Positions 1-8,663 of a DNA stretch of 64,000 nt are shown piece after piece. The stretch lies in contig NC_008570.1 of NCBI RefSeq assembly GCF_000014805.1, positions 1,059,001-1,123,000 on the forward strand. The letters run 5' to 3'. The notes below the pieces were generated by a model, which made no database searches, had not been told where the DNA came from, and saw nothing but the letters and a program-made list of their open reading frames with translations. The stretch is from Aeromonas hydrophila subsp. hydrophila ATCC 7966. Its GTDB lineage: Bacteria > Pseudomonadota > Gammaproteobacteria > Enterobacterales > Aeromonadaceae. The translations under genes and the position numbers were made by a program. The stretch's first letter is position 1; every line of letters begins with the position of its first letter.

Positions 1-1880
1 CCCTGGTCACCATCCAGACCGCCGACGGCCGCTGGGTGCGCGACATCCACCTGCCGCGCGACGCGAGCCTGGAGGGCAAGATGGTGCGCCTCGCCTCCAA
101 TGCCGGCTACAACTCCACCGTCTACTTCAGTGGCCGCCAGGTAACAATCTCCCGCGGCCAGAGCCAGCAGTTCAAGTTCGTGCGTGGCCAGTGGATCCGT
201 GATGGCGAGCTGGAAAACAACGGCATCACCTATGCCAGCGATGCCTGGAGCGCCGTGCTGCCGGCCGAGTGGATCATGCCCGGTCTCACCTTGCGCCTGA
301 GCCAGGGGGATCTGAGCGGTGAGCTGAACGACCTCAAGGTGGGGGCGCCGGGGGAGCTGCTCATTCACACCATCGACATCGGCATGCTGACCAGCCCGCG
401 CGACCAGTTCGCCTTTGCCAAAGATAAAGAAGCCCAGCGGGAGTATTTCCAGACCATTCCCGCCAGCCGGCTCATCGTCAGCCAGTATGCGCCGCTGTCG
501 TTGCCGGAGGTGATGCTGCCGGATGGCACCCTGCTCACCGACTTTGATCCGAGCGAGGGGGGCTGGCACGGCGGCACCATGCGCCAGCGCATCGGCAAGG
601 AGCTCATCTCCCTTGGCATCGACAATGCCAACTACGGCATCAACAGCACCGCCGGGGAGGGGGAGAACAGCCATCCCTACGTGGTGGCCCAGCTGGCGGC
701 CCACAACAGCCGCGGCAAGTACGCCAACGGGGTGCAGGTGCACGGCGGCTCCGGCGGGGGCGGTATCGTCACCCTGGACGCTTCCCTTGGCAACGAGTTC
801 AGCCACGAGGTGGGCCACAACTACGGTCTCGGCCACTACGTGGGCGGCTTTGCCGGTTCGGTGCACCGCAGCGCCGATCAGATCAATGCCACCTGGGGCT
901 GGGATGGCGACAAGAACCGCTTCATCCCCAACTTCTTTGCGAGCCGCAGCGGCCAGAGCGCCTGCCTCGACGGTCAGTGCCAGGCCCCGTTTGACGGCCG
1001 CAAGTTCGGCTTCGACGCCATGGCCGGTGGCGAGCCGCTCTCCGGTTTCAACCGCTTCACCCTCTATACCCCCAACTCGGCCGCCATCATCCAGCGCTTC
1101 CTCGAGAGCAAGGCGGTGTTCGACGCAGCGTCCCCCACCGGTTTCAGCAAGTGGAACGAAAGCCAGGCCAGGATGGAGCCCTACCGCCACCGGGTCGACC
1201 TCGCCGAGCAGATCACCGCGCCGGTGAGCGATCTGGGGGAGGTCAAGCTGGCCGCCCTGCTGGCCGAGTACGATCTGGTCAAGGTGGCCATGTGGGATGG
1301 CAACTGGACCCGCAACATCCAGCTGCCGGCCGCCTCGGCGGTCAATCGCGGCCGCATCGTCAGCATCGACCACAACGCCGGCTACAACAGCACCCTCTTC
1401 ATCAACGGCCAGCAGATCACCGTCTCGCGCGGCTTCAAGAAGAGCTACCGCTCCGACGGCAGCCGCTGGAACGAGGGGGCGCCGACGGATCTGGCGGCTG
1501 ATCGCAAGCCCGCTGTCTTCGGCGTGCCGGTGACCACCCTGGTCGGTTACTACGACCCGCAGGGGCAGCTGCCGAGCTACCTCTATCCGGCCCTGCACGG
1601 CGCCTACGGCTTTGCCTATGGCGATGACGGCGAGCGGCTCGGCAACAGTGACTGCCAGCTGCAGGTGGAGACCCGCGACGGCCTGCTGCGCTTCAAGCTG
1701 GCCAACCACCGGCTGAGCGCCAGCGTGATGAACAAGTTCCACGTCAACGTGCCGAGCGCGAGCGAGCCGCGCAGCGCCAGCGTGCTGTGCCGCAACCAGT
1801 CACAGGCCGAGGCCCAGCTTGCCCCGGCCCCGGCCGGGCTCGGCTACACGGTCAATGGCATGCCGCTGGCGGCGCGCTGA
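1..1880 (+). CDS. tagA: TagA/StcE-type secreted zinc metalloprotease (peptidase M66), 5'-truncated by the window
   Basis: The reading frame is open from the window edge (first full codon at base 3), so the N-terminus and signal peptide are outside. Bases 804-836 encode HEVGHNYGLGH, the HExxHxxGxxH zinc-binding signature of metzincin-like M66 peptidases. Family knowledge: StcE of EHEC and TagA of Vibrio/Aeromonas are type II-secreted proteases that cleave mucin-type glycoproteins and C1 esterase inhibitor. Two similar modules containing NAGYNST flank the catalytic part (about 90-220 and 1350-1480) and are probably an internal repeat of a small beta domain. The gene ends 83 bases before a co-oriented chitinase, so both are probably secreted factors. 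The family is clear; the exact substrate is inferred. Confidence 0.88.
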   Translation, partial: LVTIQTADGRWVRDIHLPRDASLEGKMVRLASNAGYNSTVYFSGRQVTISRGQSQQFKFVRGQWIRDGELENNGITYASDAWSAVLPAEWIMPGLTLRLSQGDLSGELNDLKVGAPGELLIHTIDIGMLTSPRDQFAFAKDKEAQREYFQTIPASRLIVSQYAPLSLPEVMLPDGTLLTDFDPSEGGWHGGTMRQRIGKELISLGIDNANYGINSTAGEGENSHPYVVAQLAAHNSRGKYANGVQVHGGSGGGGIVTLDASLGNEFSHEVGHNYGLGHYVGGFAGSVHRSADQINATWGWDGDKNRFIPNFFASRSGQSACLDGQCQAPFDGRKFGFDAMAGGEPLSGFNRFTLYTPNSAAIIQRFLESKAVFDAASPTGFSKWNESQARMEPYRHRVDLAEQITAPVSDLGEVKLAALLAEYDLVKVAMWDGNWTRNIQLPAASAVNRGRIVSIDHNAGYNSTLFINGQQITVSRGFKKSYRSDGSRWNEGAPTDLAADRKPAVFGVPVTTLVGYYDPQGQLPSYLYPALHGAYGFAYGDDGERLGNSDCQLQVETRDGLLRFKLANHRLSASVMNKFHVNVPSASEPRSASVLCRNQSQAEAQLAPAPAGLGYTVNGMPLAAR

Positions 1881-1921
1881 GTGTTTTTCTCCTTTCTCCT
1901 CGCGCAATGCGAGGTGCCACT

Positions 1922-1944
1922 GGCGGGGGCCAAGCCCCGCCTTT
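1922..1944 (+). terminator. Hairpin between tagA and the chitinase gene
   Basis: A 7-bp perfect G+C stem (GGCGGGG/CCCCGCC) with a 6-base loop is followed by only TTT. It ends about 20 bases before the chitinase start. It could be a weak terminator or attenuator; the short T run makes full termination uncertain. Confidence 0.4.
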
Positions 1945-1963
1945 CATCAAGCAAGAGGTAAAT

Positions 1964-3886
1964 ATGATGACAAGAAAGTCCTCTGTGGCCACCCTGCTGG
2001 CCGGGCTCTGTCTGAGCGGTCAGCTGTGGGCCGCCAGCGCCTATGACATCAACCAGGGCTATGGCGGCGGCAGCCAGGTCAGTTTCAACGGCCAGATCTA
2101 CGAGGCCAAGTGGTATGCCAATCCGGGCCAGAGCCCGGGCGTGCAGGTCGCCAACGAGTGGGATTCTCCGTGGGCCCTGCTGGGGGCGGGCGAGGCGACG
2201 CCACCGGGTGACGGGGAGGGCATAGCCCCGCCCGCGCAGGGAGGCAGCGGCGCCGCTGACGGCAGCACCGTCTACCTGAGCCAGAGCGAGCTGGATGCCA
2301 AGGAGCATGCGCTCACCGACTTCCCGGCCATGACGGCGGTCAAGGCCTCCATCGCCACCCGCGACAACGCCGTGGTCGAGGCGGTGGCCCCCGGCCTGCC
2401 GCTCAACCCCGCCAACGTGAAACGGGTGGAGGGGCTGCTGAGCGAGGCTCAGTTCAACTTCCTGTTCCCGCTGCGGGCGCCGGAGTACACCTATCGCGGT
2501 TTCCTGCAGGCGGTGGCCAAGTTCCCGGCCTTCTGCGGGGACTACAGCGACGGGCGCAACGCCGAGGCCATCTGCCGCAAGTCGCTGGCCACCATGTTCG
2601 CCCACTTCGCCCAGGAGACCGGCGGCCACGAGAGCTGGCGCCCCGAGCCCGAGTGGCGCCAGGGCCTGGTGTGGGTGCGGGAGATGGGCTGGACCGAGCA
2701 GATGCGCGGCGGCTACAACGCCGAGTGTCGGCCGGATGTGTGGCAGGGTCAGCAGTGGCCGTGCGGCAAGTTCGACAACGGCGAGTTCAAGAGCTACTTC
2801 GGTCGTGGCGCCAAGCAGCTGTCGTACAACTACAACTACGGCCCCTTCTCCGAGGCCATGTTCGGTACTGTGCGCACCCTGCTGGACAACCCGGAGAAAG
2901 TGGCGGACACCTGGCTCAACCTGGCCAGCGCCGTGTTCTTCTTCGTCTATCCACAGCCGCCCAAGCCCTCCATGCTGCACGTGATCGATGGCACCTGGCA
3001 GCCCAACGCCCACGACCGGCAGAACGGCCTGGTGCCGGGCTTCGGGGTGACCACCCAGATCATCAACGGCGGGGTGGAGTGCGGCGGTGCGGCCGAGCAT
3101 GCCCAGTCCCAGAACCGGATCACCTACTACCAGGCCCAGGCCCAGTATCTGGGCGTGCCGGTGCCTGCCGACGAGGTGCTCGGTTGCAAGAACATGAAGT
3201 ACTTTGACGAGGCCGGCGCCGGCGCCCTGCCCATCTACTGGGAGAACGACTGGAGCTATGTGCCGGGCAACCCCAACGGTGGCAAGAGCTACGCCTGCAA
3301 GCTGGTGGGCTACCAGACCCGCTTCAGCGCGTTCAAGGAGCGTGACTACAGCCGCTGCGTGCAGCACTTCTTCCCCGAGGTGGTGATCGAGGACAACGGC
3401 GGTGGCACCAACCTGCCGCCGGTGGTCAGCATCAGCGGCCCGAGCGAGGCGCTGGGCGGCGCCACCGTGCTGCTCTCCGGCCAGGGCTCGAGCGATCCGG
3501 AAGGCAAGCCCCTCAGCTACGCCTGGACCCTGCCTGCCGGGGCCAGCGCCTCGGATCTGACGCAGTCCACCCTGAGCGCCATCCTGCCGCCGACCCCGAC
3601 CAGCGACACCCGCTACGGCTTCGTGCTCAAGGTGACCGACGACAAGGGGCTGAGCCGCAGCGCCACCCACGAGATCCTGATCAAGGGCAGCGGCGGTACC
3701 ACGCCGCCGGATGGCAACCCGCCCTACAAGGAGGGCACCGCCTACAAAGCCGGTGACAAGGTGAGCAACCTGGGCGGCAACTACCAGTGCAAGCCCCATC
3801 CCTACACCGGCTGGTGTGCCGGCGCAGCCTGGGCCTATGAGCCCGGCAAGGGCACGGCCTGGAGCGATGCCTGGATCAAGCTGTAA
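1964..3886 (+). CDS. Secreted modular chitinase, glycoside hydrolase family 19
   Basis: Predicted 640 aa. The ATG at 1964 (a second follows at 1967) is chosen because AGAGGT lies just upstream and a signal peptide (KSSVATLLAGLCLSGQLWA) follows directly. Order of domains: an N-terminal chitin-binding CBM5/12-like module (about 25-75), a GH19 catalytic domain with the acid residue Glu218 in FAQETGG and the family motif FGRGAKQLSYNYNYG from about 279, a PKD-like domain (about 483-575), and a second CBM5/12-like module to the C-terminus (about 585-640). GH19 enzymes hydrolyse beta-1,4-GlcNAc polymers by inversion. Export through the Sec and type II systems is inferred from the signal peptide and architecture. 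A strong terminator follows, so the gene can end a tagA-chitinase unit. Confidence 0.93.
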   Translation: MMTRKSSVATLLAGLCLSGQLWAASAYDINQGYGGGSQVSFNGQIYEAKWYANPGQSPGVQVANEWDSPWALLGAGEATPPGDGEGIAPPAQGGSGAADGSTVYLSQSELDAKEHALTDFPAMTAVKASIATRDNAVVEAVAPGLPLNPANVKRVEGLLSEAQFNFLFPLRAPEYTYRGFLQAVAKFPAFCGDYSDGRNAEAICRKSLATMFAHFAQETGGHESWRPEPEWRQGLVWVREMGWTEQMRGGYNAECRPDVWQGQQWPCGKFDNGEFKSYFGRGAKQLSYNYNYGPFSEAMFGTVRTLLDNPEKVADTWLNLASAVFFFVYPQPPKPSMLHVIDGTWQPNAHDRQNGLVPGFGVTTQIINGGVECGGAAEHAQSQNRITYYQAQAQYLGVPVPADEVLGCKNMKYFDEAGAGALPIYWENDWSYVPGNPNGGKSYACKLVGYQTRFSAFKERDYSRCVQHFFPEVVIEDNGGGTNLPPVVSISGPSEALGGATVLLSGQGSSDPEGKPLSYAWTLPAGASASDLTQSTLSAILPPTPTSDTRYGFVLKVTDDKGLSRSATHEILIKGSGGTTPPDGNPPYKEGTAYKAGDKVSNLGGNYQCKPHPYTGWCAGAAWAYEPGKGTAWSDAWIKL

Positions 3887-3904
3887 CGGCATCTCCGCGC
3901 AATA

Positions 3905-3928
3905 AAAAAGGCCCGTCAGGGCCTTTTT
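3905..3928. terminator. Bidirectional intrinsic terminator between chitinase and rlmA
   Basis: A 10-bp perfect stem (AAAAAGGCCC / GGGCCTTTTT) with loop GTCA. The A and T runs serve both the chitinase (plus) and rlmA (minus) transcripts, whose ends face each other here. Confidence 0.9.
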
Positions 3929-3944
3929 CATGGGGTGAGTGCGC

Positions 3945-4745
3945 TCACAGCGGCTTTTGCCACAGGCTCAGCAGCAGATCCTGCTCAAGTTCGTCCGGTC
4001 CCTGATGGCTGAAAGCGTGGCGCTGCTCGCCGCTGGCGCGCCAGCCGAGGCGGCTGGTCTCCAGGATGAAGCTGCGCAGCCCCTGGTCCATCTGCATGCT
4101 GAACTGGCAGCGCAGCTGACCCATGGGGTTGAGGCCGGCCAGGCTCGGCCAGCTCAGCGGGTGCTCCATGCTGACCGGGTTGAGGCTGACCCTCAGCTGC
4201 CACTGGTGGCGGGGGCCCGGCTGCAGGTAGAGCAGGTAGCCGCCCGGTGCCAGCCAGCTGACCAGCTGTTCGGTCTTGACCTTGAGATCGTTGACCAGCA
4301 GCAGCTGGGCCGTGCCCGGCATGATCGGTGCGCGGGCCGGATCGGCGATGACGAACTGAGCGTCCGGCTGCGCCTTGTTGGCGGCAAAGATGGTGTTCTT
4401 GGCGATGTCGACGCCGGCAAATTGCCAGCCCGGCAGGCGCTCGGCCAGGGTCCGGCAGTAGTAACCCTCGCCGCAGCCCAGGTGGATCAGCTCGCGCGGT
4501 TCGAGGGGGGCAAGCAGGCTGGCCATCGCCTCGACCAGCGGCAGCTGGTGGCCCTGCTCGAGGAAGTGGCGTTTGGCGCGCATCAGGGCGCGGCTGTCGC
4601 TGTCCTTGGGGTTCTTCTTGCCGGGGATGAGATCCAGATAGCCTTCCGGCGCGGGATCGAAATGGTGCTTGTTGGCGCAGTAGACCCCGCGGGAGGCTTC
4701 ATGTAGTTGCAGCGGGCTGCGACAGATAGGGCATTGCAGGTGCAT
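3945..4745 (-). CDS. rlmA: 23S rRNA (guanine-745-N1)-methyltransferase RlmA
   Basis: Predicted 266 aa SAM-dependent methyltransferase that modifies G745 in domain II of 23S rRNA. The N-terminus carries the RlmA zinc finger: CPIC, then a Cys and His in GVYCANKHHFD. The SAM motif I region is HLGCGEGYYCRTLA. The ATG at 4745 is preferred over an in-frame one eight codons upstream because AAGAG lies 6 bases before it and the zinc finger begins four residues later. It is monocistronic, converging on the chitinase gene. Family assignment is secure; the methylated base is taken from the E. coli homologue. Confidence 0.92.
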   Translation of the reverse strand: MHLQCPICRSPLQLHEASRGVYCANKHHFDPAPEGYLDLIPGKKNPKDSDSRALMRAKRHFLEQGHQLPLVEAMASLLAPLEPRELIHLGCGEGYYCRTLAERLPGWQFAGVDIAKNTIFAANKAQPDAQFVIADPARAPIMPGTAQLLLVNDLKVKTEQLVSWLAPGGYLLYLQPGPRHQWQLRVSLNPVSMEHPLSWPSLAGLNPMGQLRCQFSMQMDQGLRSFILETSRLGWRASGEQRHAFSHQGPDELEQDLLLSLWQKPL

Positions 4746-4808
4746 AGGATTTCTCTTGGCGAAGGCCATGACGGCAGGGGCGTTCGGGATTATAGGGGAG
4801 ACGATCAG

Positions 4809-4834
4809 AAAAGGCTGCCGTGGCAGCCTTTTTT
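4809..4834 (-). terminator. Intrinsic terminator of crp
   Basis: An 11-bp perfect stem (AAAAGGCTGCC/GGCAGCCTTTT) with a 2-base apex lies 37 bases past the crp stop. The A run gives a U tract on the minus strand, and six T bases also allow termination on the plus strand. Confidence 0.85.
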
Positions 4835-4870
4835 ATCCGGCGACCCAGTGCGGGGCCGCCAGTAGCGGGA

Positions 4871-5509
4871 TCAGCGGGTGCCGAACACCACTATGGTCTT
4901 GCCGTGGGCGGAGATCAGCTCCTGCTCTTCGAGCATCTTGAGGATCCGGCCGACGGTTTCACGGGAGCAGCCGACGATCTGGCCTATCTCCTGACGGGTG
5001 ATCTTGATCTGCATGCCATCCGGGTGGGTCATGGCGTCCGGCTGTTTGGCCAGGTTCAGCAGGGTCTGGGCGATCCGGCCGGTCACGTCCAGGAAGGCGA
5101 GGTTGCCGACTTTCTGGCTGGTGTGCTGCAGGCGGGCCGCCATCTGGCCGGAGAGGCGCATCAGGATTTCCGGGTTGACCTGGATCAGCTGGCGGAACTT
5201 CTTGTAGGAGATCTCGGCCACTTCACAGGAACCTTTGGCACGCACCCAGGCGGAACGCTCCGGGTTTTCGCTCTCCTCGAACATCCCCATCTCGCCCAGG
5301 AAGTCGCCCTGGTTCAGATAGGAGAGGATCATCTCCTTGCCTTCATCGTCCTTGATCAAGACGGCCACAGTGCCCTTGACGATGTAGTAGAGGGTTTCCG
5401 CTTTCTCACCCGCGTGGATCAGGGTGCTCTTGGCGGGATACTTATGAATGTGGCAGTGCGACAAGAACCATTCCAGGGTGGGATCGCTTTGCGGTTTGCC
5501 AATGACCAT
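4871..5509 (-). CDS. crp: cAMP receptor protein, global transcription regulator
   Basis: Predicted 212 aa, nearly the length of E. coli CRP. The N-terminal cyclic-nucleotide domain contains [10 protein letters not shown] and ERSAWVRAK, the phosphate/ribose-binding segment for cAMP. The C-terminal helix-turn-helix recognition helix is in [14 protein letters not shown], which in E. coli reads TGTGA half-sites. It controls carbon catabolism and, in Aeromonas and Vibrio, often motility and secreted enzymes. Its divergent neighbour is yhfA, as in E. coli. Identity is essentially certain from sequence. Confidence 0.97.
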   Translation of the reverse strand: MVIGKPQSDPTLEWFLSHCHIHKYPAKSTLIHAGEKAETLYYIVKGTVAVLIKDDEGKEMILSYLNQGDFLGEMGMFEESENPERSAWVRAKGSCEVAEISYKKFRQLIQVNPEILMRLSGQMAARLQHTSQKVGNLAFLDVTGRIAQTLLNLAKQPDAMTHPDGMQIKITRQEIGQIVGCSRETVGRILKMLEEQELISAHGKTIVVFGTR

Positions 5510-5820
5510 GAGAATTCCTCTGTAGTGTCTTTTTATGGACTCGTGCGTCCGGGCAAGCTGCCAACCTTGCCATTCCTTGTATTAGTCGCAGTAGGATAAG
5601 AGCCTTTGTCTGTGCTGACAAGGCTTTGAGGGCTTTTGCCAGCTCCCCTTGCAACCCCTGCTGCGTTCCGTTCGCCATTGTAGGGAAGATGGGGGCATCA
5701 GATGTTGATTTTGATCTAGTTAGTCAGGAAGTTCGTGAAAATGGCGGATATGTGCCGCTGTCGCGTCGTCTGCGGTATGCTATGTCAGTCAGATCTGTCG
5801 TCATCAAGAGGAAATGTGAA
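5510..5820. promoter_or_regulatory. Divergent crp-yhfA intergenic control region
   Basis: This 311-base stretch separates the divergent crp and yhfA genes and must hold both promoters. In E. coli the equivalent region carries CRP autoregulatory sites. Here I find only single TGTGA-like half-sites, such as the one overlapping the yhfA ribosome-binding region, and no convincing TGTGA-N6-TCACA palindrome. No RNA gene or ORF is supported. Confidence 0.6.
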
Positions 5821-6225
5821 ATGAAAGCCAAGGTCAGCTGGGTGGAAGGCATGCAGTTTGTGGGCGAGAGTGAGTCCGGTCACAAGGTGATCCTGGACGG
5901 TGCCAACCCCGGCGAAGGTGCCAGCCCGATGGAGATGATCCTGCTGGCGGTGGGCGGTTGCAGCTCGATCGACGTGGTCTCCATCCTGGAGAAGGCGCGT
6001 CAATCCGTGACCGCCTGCCATGTGGAGCTGGCCGGAGAGCGGGCTGACTCGGTGCCGCGGGTATTCGAGAAGATCCACCTCCACTTCGTGGTGACCGGCA
6101 AGGGGCTGGCCGAAAAGCAGGTGGCCCGCGCGGTGGATCTGTCGATGGAAAAATATTGTTCAGTTTCCCTGATGTTGGAAAAAGCGGTAGAAATTACCCA
6201 TAGTTATCAAATTCTTGAAGCCTGA
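5821..6225 (+). CDS. yhfA: OsmC/Ohr-family protein YhfA
   Basis: Predicted 134 aa OsmC-like protein. Visible family features are GASPMEMILLAVGGCSSID, which carries the conserved Cys of the GGCSS motif, and a second conserved Cys in MEKYCSVSLML; together they form the redox pair of OsmC/Ohr peroxidases. The ATG at 5821 is chosen because AGAGG precedes it by 7 bases and the conserved domain starts there. The divergent crp-yhfA pairing and nearby prkB match the enteric arrangement. A peroxidase-type activity is a family expectation; the physiological role of YhfA is not established. Confidence 0.9.
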   Translation: MKAKVSWVEGMQFVGESESGHKVILDGANPGEGASPMEMILLAVGGCSSIDVVSILEKARQSVTACHVELAGERADSVPRVFEKIHLHFVVTGKGLAEKQVARAVDLSMEKYCSVSLMLEKAVEITHSYQILEA

Positions 6226-6274
6226 TAGCAGTGGCTCTTCCGATCGAATAACACCATGACATAAGGAAAGTGCA

Positions 6275-6571
6275 ATGAAAAAGATGATAGCGTTACTCCC
6301 CCTGCTGGGGCTGGCAGCCTGCAGCATGCCGCAACCGACCCAGTACCAGTACAGCCAGTATCAGTGCGGTGAGGAGTTGCTGGCCGTGACCTATGATGCC
6401 CAGGCCGACATGGTGCAGTTCCCCTATGCCGGGGTCTATCACAAGCTGGGCCGGGTCGAGGCGGAGTCCGGTGCCAAGTATTCCGACGGGGTGACCACCT
6501 TCTGGAATCAGGAGAAGCAGGCCATCCTCAGCCAGAAAGGGGTAACCCTGCTGACTTGCCAGCGCAAGTGA
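6275..6571 (+). CDS. mliC: MliC-type C-type lysozyme inhibitor lipoprotein
   Basis: Predicted 98 aa. A short signal peptide ends in lipobox LAAC (lipidated Cys at about 16; Ser at +2 favours the outer membrane). The mature part has the MliC/PliC features: an early Cys (YQCGEE), the GAKYSDGVTTFW segment that inserts into the lysozyme active site, and a terminal Cys (LLTCQRK) for a disulfide. MliC proteins protect peptidoglycan from host c-type lysozyme. The RBS AAGGA lies 8 bases before the ATG. It is transcribed alone or with yhfA and ends at a good terminator. Confidence 0.88.
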   Translation: MKKMIALLPLLGLAACSMPQPTQYQYSQYQCGEELLAVTYDAQADMVQFPYAGVYHKLGRVEAESGAKYSDGVTTFWNQEKQAILSQKGVTLLTCQRK

Positions 6572-6589
6572 TCTTCATGGTGTGATGAC

Positions 6590-6616
6590 AACGGCCTGCT
6601 CAATGCAGGCCGTTTT
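6590..6616 (+). terminator. Intrinsic terminator of mliC
   Basis: A 10-bp perfect stem (AACGGCCTGC/GCAGGCCGTT) with loop TCAAT is followed by TT. It lies between convergent mliC and the DUF4136 gene and may serve both. Confidence 0.85.
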
Positions 6617-6628
6617 GCATATTGGGGG

Positions 6629-7159
6629 TCAGTGCGGCAGGGCGTTGAGCATCTTGGCGGCCAGTTGCTGGCTCAGCTGCTGACGCTCCCCTTCGGCGAT
6701 GGCCACGTCGCTGGCCAGGGAGATGGCGCTGCTCCACACCGCCTGCTGGGTGCGCCGGTCGAGCAGCACGATGGCCAGGGTACCCTTGCGGGCATCGGCC
6801 TTGGCCTGCAGCCCAGGGGTCATGCCGAGGCGGGCGAAGATCTCGCCATCGCTCAGATCCTTGCTGCCGGCCACCCCGATGGCGACCCACACATCGGCCT
6901 CGTCGAGGGGTACGCTCTGCCACCCCTTGCGCCCCAGCTCCTGATTGACCGCCTGTTGCACCGGCTCCAGCCAGCCTTCGGCGCTGTCGCCGGCATACTG
7001 GAACTGCTCGGCCAGCGCATAGCGTGGCGTCGCCCCGAATGGCCAGCTGGCCGCCGGGCGCACCACCATGGTGCCCGCTTCCAGGGTCGGCGCGGCCGGG
7101 CCGCTGCTGCAGCCACCCAGCAGGGCGGCCAATCCCACAGAGATAAACGCTAACCGCAT
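6629..7159 (-). CDS. DUF4136-type lipoprotein
   Basis: Predicted 176 aa. The signal peptide ends in a lipobox (LGGC), so it is a probable outer-membrane lipoprotein. The mature sequence has the DUF4136 pattern: an early Tyr-rich strand, an ELGRKGWQ segment and a KGTLAIVLLDRRTQQAVW strand near the C-terminus. Two tandem ATG codons occur (7162, 7159); the second is preferred because AAGGAG sits 6 bases upstream, against 3 for the first. It follows prkB on the same strand with a 13-15 base gap, so both are probably cotranscribed. Function is unknown for the family. Confidence 0.75.
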   Translation of the reverse strand: MRLAFISVGLAALLGGCSSGPAAPTLEAGTMVVRPAASWPFGATPRYALAEQFQYAGDSAEGWLEPVQQAVNQELGRKGWQSVPLDEADVWVAIGVAGSKDLSDGEIFARLGMTPGLQAKADARKGTLAIVLLDRRTQQAVWSSAISLASDVAIAEGERQQLSQQLAAKMLNALPH

Positions 7160-7174
7160 CATCAGCTCCTTGGC

Positions 7175-8044
7175 TCAGGTGATCTTGCCGGTTTCAATCA
7201 GTTGCTGGATCAACGGGCGCAGGATCAGCTCCATCGCGAAGCCCATCTTGCCGCCCGGCACTACGATGGTGTTCATCCGTGACATGAAGGATCCGTCGAT
7301 CATCGACAGCAGGTAGGGGAAATCCACCTGCTTGATGCCGCGAAACCGTATCACCAGCATACTCTCGTCCAGACTCGGGATCACCTTGGCGCTGAAGGGG
7401 TTGGAGGTATCCACCGTCGGCACCCGCTGGAAGTTGATGTGGGTACGGGAGAACTGGGGGGTGATGAAGTTGATGTAGTCGTCCATGGAGCGGACGATGG
7501 AGTCGGTGACCGCCTCGCGGGAATGGCCGCGCTCCGAGGTATCGCGAATGAGCTTCTGGATCCACTCCAGGTTGACGATGGGTACCACCCCGATGAGGAA
7601 GTCCACGTGGCGGGCCACGTTGTGCTCATCGGTGACCACGCCGCCGTGCAGCCCTTCGTAGAACAGCAGGTCGGTGTCGCTTGGCAGGTTCTGCCAGGGG
7701 GTGAAGGTGCCCGGCATCTGGTTGAAGGGCACCGCTTCGTCGAAGCTGTGCAGATAACGGCGATACTGGCCGCTGCCGTTCTGGCCGTACTCCTGAAAGA
7801 AGCTCTCCAGTAGGCCGAAGTCGTTGGCCTCGGGGCCGAAATAGCTGATGTGGCGCCCCTGTTCGCGCGCCTTGCGGATCGCCACATCCATTTCCGGGCG
7901 GGTGTAGCGATGAAAACTGTCCCCTTCCACCACGGCCGCCTGATAACCGAGCTGATGAAACATGGAGCGAAAGGCGTTGGTGGAGGTGGAGGTGCCGGCC
8001 CCGGACGAACCGGTAACCGCAATGATGGGATGCTTTGCCGACAT
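7175..8044 (-). CDS. prkB: Phosphoribulokinase-like P-loop kinase PrkB
   Basis: Predicted 289 aa, the same length as E. coli PrkB. The P-loop is GSSGAGTSTS at about residues 12-21. The VEGDSFHRY and LLFYEGLHGGV segments are typical of the phosphoribulokinase/uridine kinase fold. Proteobacterial PrkB is not part of a Calvin cycle in such organisms and its substrate is unproven. A GAGAGA ribosome site lies about 7 bases upstream. It keeps its enteric neighbours on one side (yhfA, crp), but on the other side the arn locus separates it from yheU. Confidence 0.92.
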   Translation of the reverse strand: MSAKHPIIAVTGSSGAGTSTSTNAFRSMFHQLGYQAAVVEGDSFHRYTRPEMDVAIRKAREQGRHISYFGPEANDFGLLESFFQEYGQNGSGQYRRYLHSFDEAVPFNQMPGTFTPWQNLPSDTDLLFYEGLHGGVVTDEHNVARHVDFLIGVVPIVNLEWIQKLIRDTSERGHSREAVTDSIVRSMDDYINFITPQFSRTHINFQRVPTVDTSNPFSAKVIPSLDESMLVIRFRGIKQVDFPYLLSMIDGSFMSRMNTIVVPGGKMGFAMELILRPLIQQLIETGKIT

Positions 8045-8173
8045 AGAATTCTCTCTTCCTTGGGAGTTCCGTTATAAAGGCATGTTCCGAGTGCGGTCAA
8101 GTGTGCGACCTGACAGTACCACCGCGCAACTGCTTCGCGGGCGTGCCAGCGTACGGGCATCGGTCGCAGACGC

Positions 8174-8199
8174 AAAAAAGGGCTGCGGTGGCAGCCCTT
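8174..8199 (-). terminator. Intrinsic terminator of the arn operon
   Basis: On the minus strand, GGGCTGC and GCAGCCC pair across a 4-base loop and are followed by six T bases, 21 bases past the arnF stop. This cleanly separates arn transcription from prkB. Confidence 0.9.
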
Positions 8200-8219
8200 G
8201 CGACAAGCAAAGAGAAAAA

Positions 8220-8663
8220 CTAGCCAGTCTGCTTGGTACCGGCTGCAGGCTTGATCCCCACCAGCACGGCCCCCAGCAGAATGAACAGCACCCCGAGCGC
8301 CTTGCCGGGCTCCAGCGGTTCGGCGAAGAGCGGGATGTTGACCGCCAGCAGGTAGACCAGCGCATAGCTGGTGCTGAGCAGGGGGTAGGCGATGTTGAGC
8401 GGGGTGGAGTGCAGCGCCGCCAGCCAGCAGAGCAGCGACAGGGCGTAGCAGCCCACCCCGGCCAGGATCACCAGCAGCGGCAGCGGATGGGCCAGCATCA
8501 CGGCGAGATCCATCTGCCAGGTCGGCAGCTGGATCACCCCCCACTTCATGCCAAGCTGGGCGGCCGTCACCAGCAAGATGCTGCCGAGCACGTAGAGATA
8601 CCCCTTCAGCGCCGATCTTGCAGGGCTGGCCGGTAGTTGGCCCTGCGGATGGTCGTTGCTCAT
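8220..8663 (-). CDS. arnF: ArnF, undecaprenyl-phosphate-L-Ara4N flippase subunit
   Basis: Predicted 147 aa inner-membrane protein of the small multidrug resistance/EamA-like fold with four hydrophobic segments. With ArnE it is thought to flip undecaprenyl-phosphate-aminoarabinose to the periplasmic face. The conserved segments LNIAYPLLSTSYALVYL and GVLFILLGAVLVG match the ArnE/ArnF family. The ATG at 8663 overlaps the arnE stop by four bases (ATGA), which fixes the start and suggests translational coupling. It is the last gene of the operon. The N-terminus has a longer hydrophilic tail than E. coli ArnF. Confidence 0.88.
   Translation of the reverse strand: MSNDHPQGQLPASPARSALKGYLYVLGSILLVTAAQLGMKWGVIQLPTWQMDLAVMLAHPLPLLVILAGVGCYALSLLCWLAALHSTPLNIAYPLLSTSYALVYLLAVNIPLFAEPLEPGKALGVLFILLGAVLVGIKPAAGTKQTG

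Noticed and set aside
1844..3931. Long open frame of about 695 codons on the minus strand opposite the chitinase gene
   Set aside because: It is a shadow of G+C-rich codons. It has a low-complexity Ala/Gly/His/Leu-rich product, runs through the terminator and lacks a ribosome site.
5700..5830. CRP-binding palindrome in the crp-yhfA interval
   Set aside because: Only isolated half-sites; no TGTGA-N6-TCACA match.
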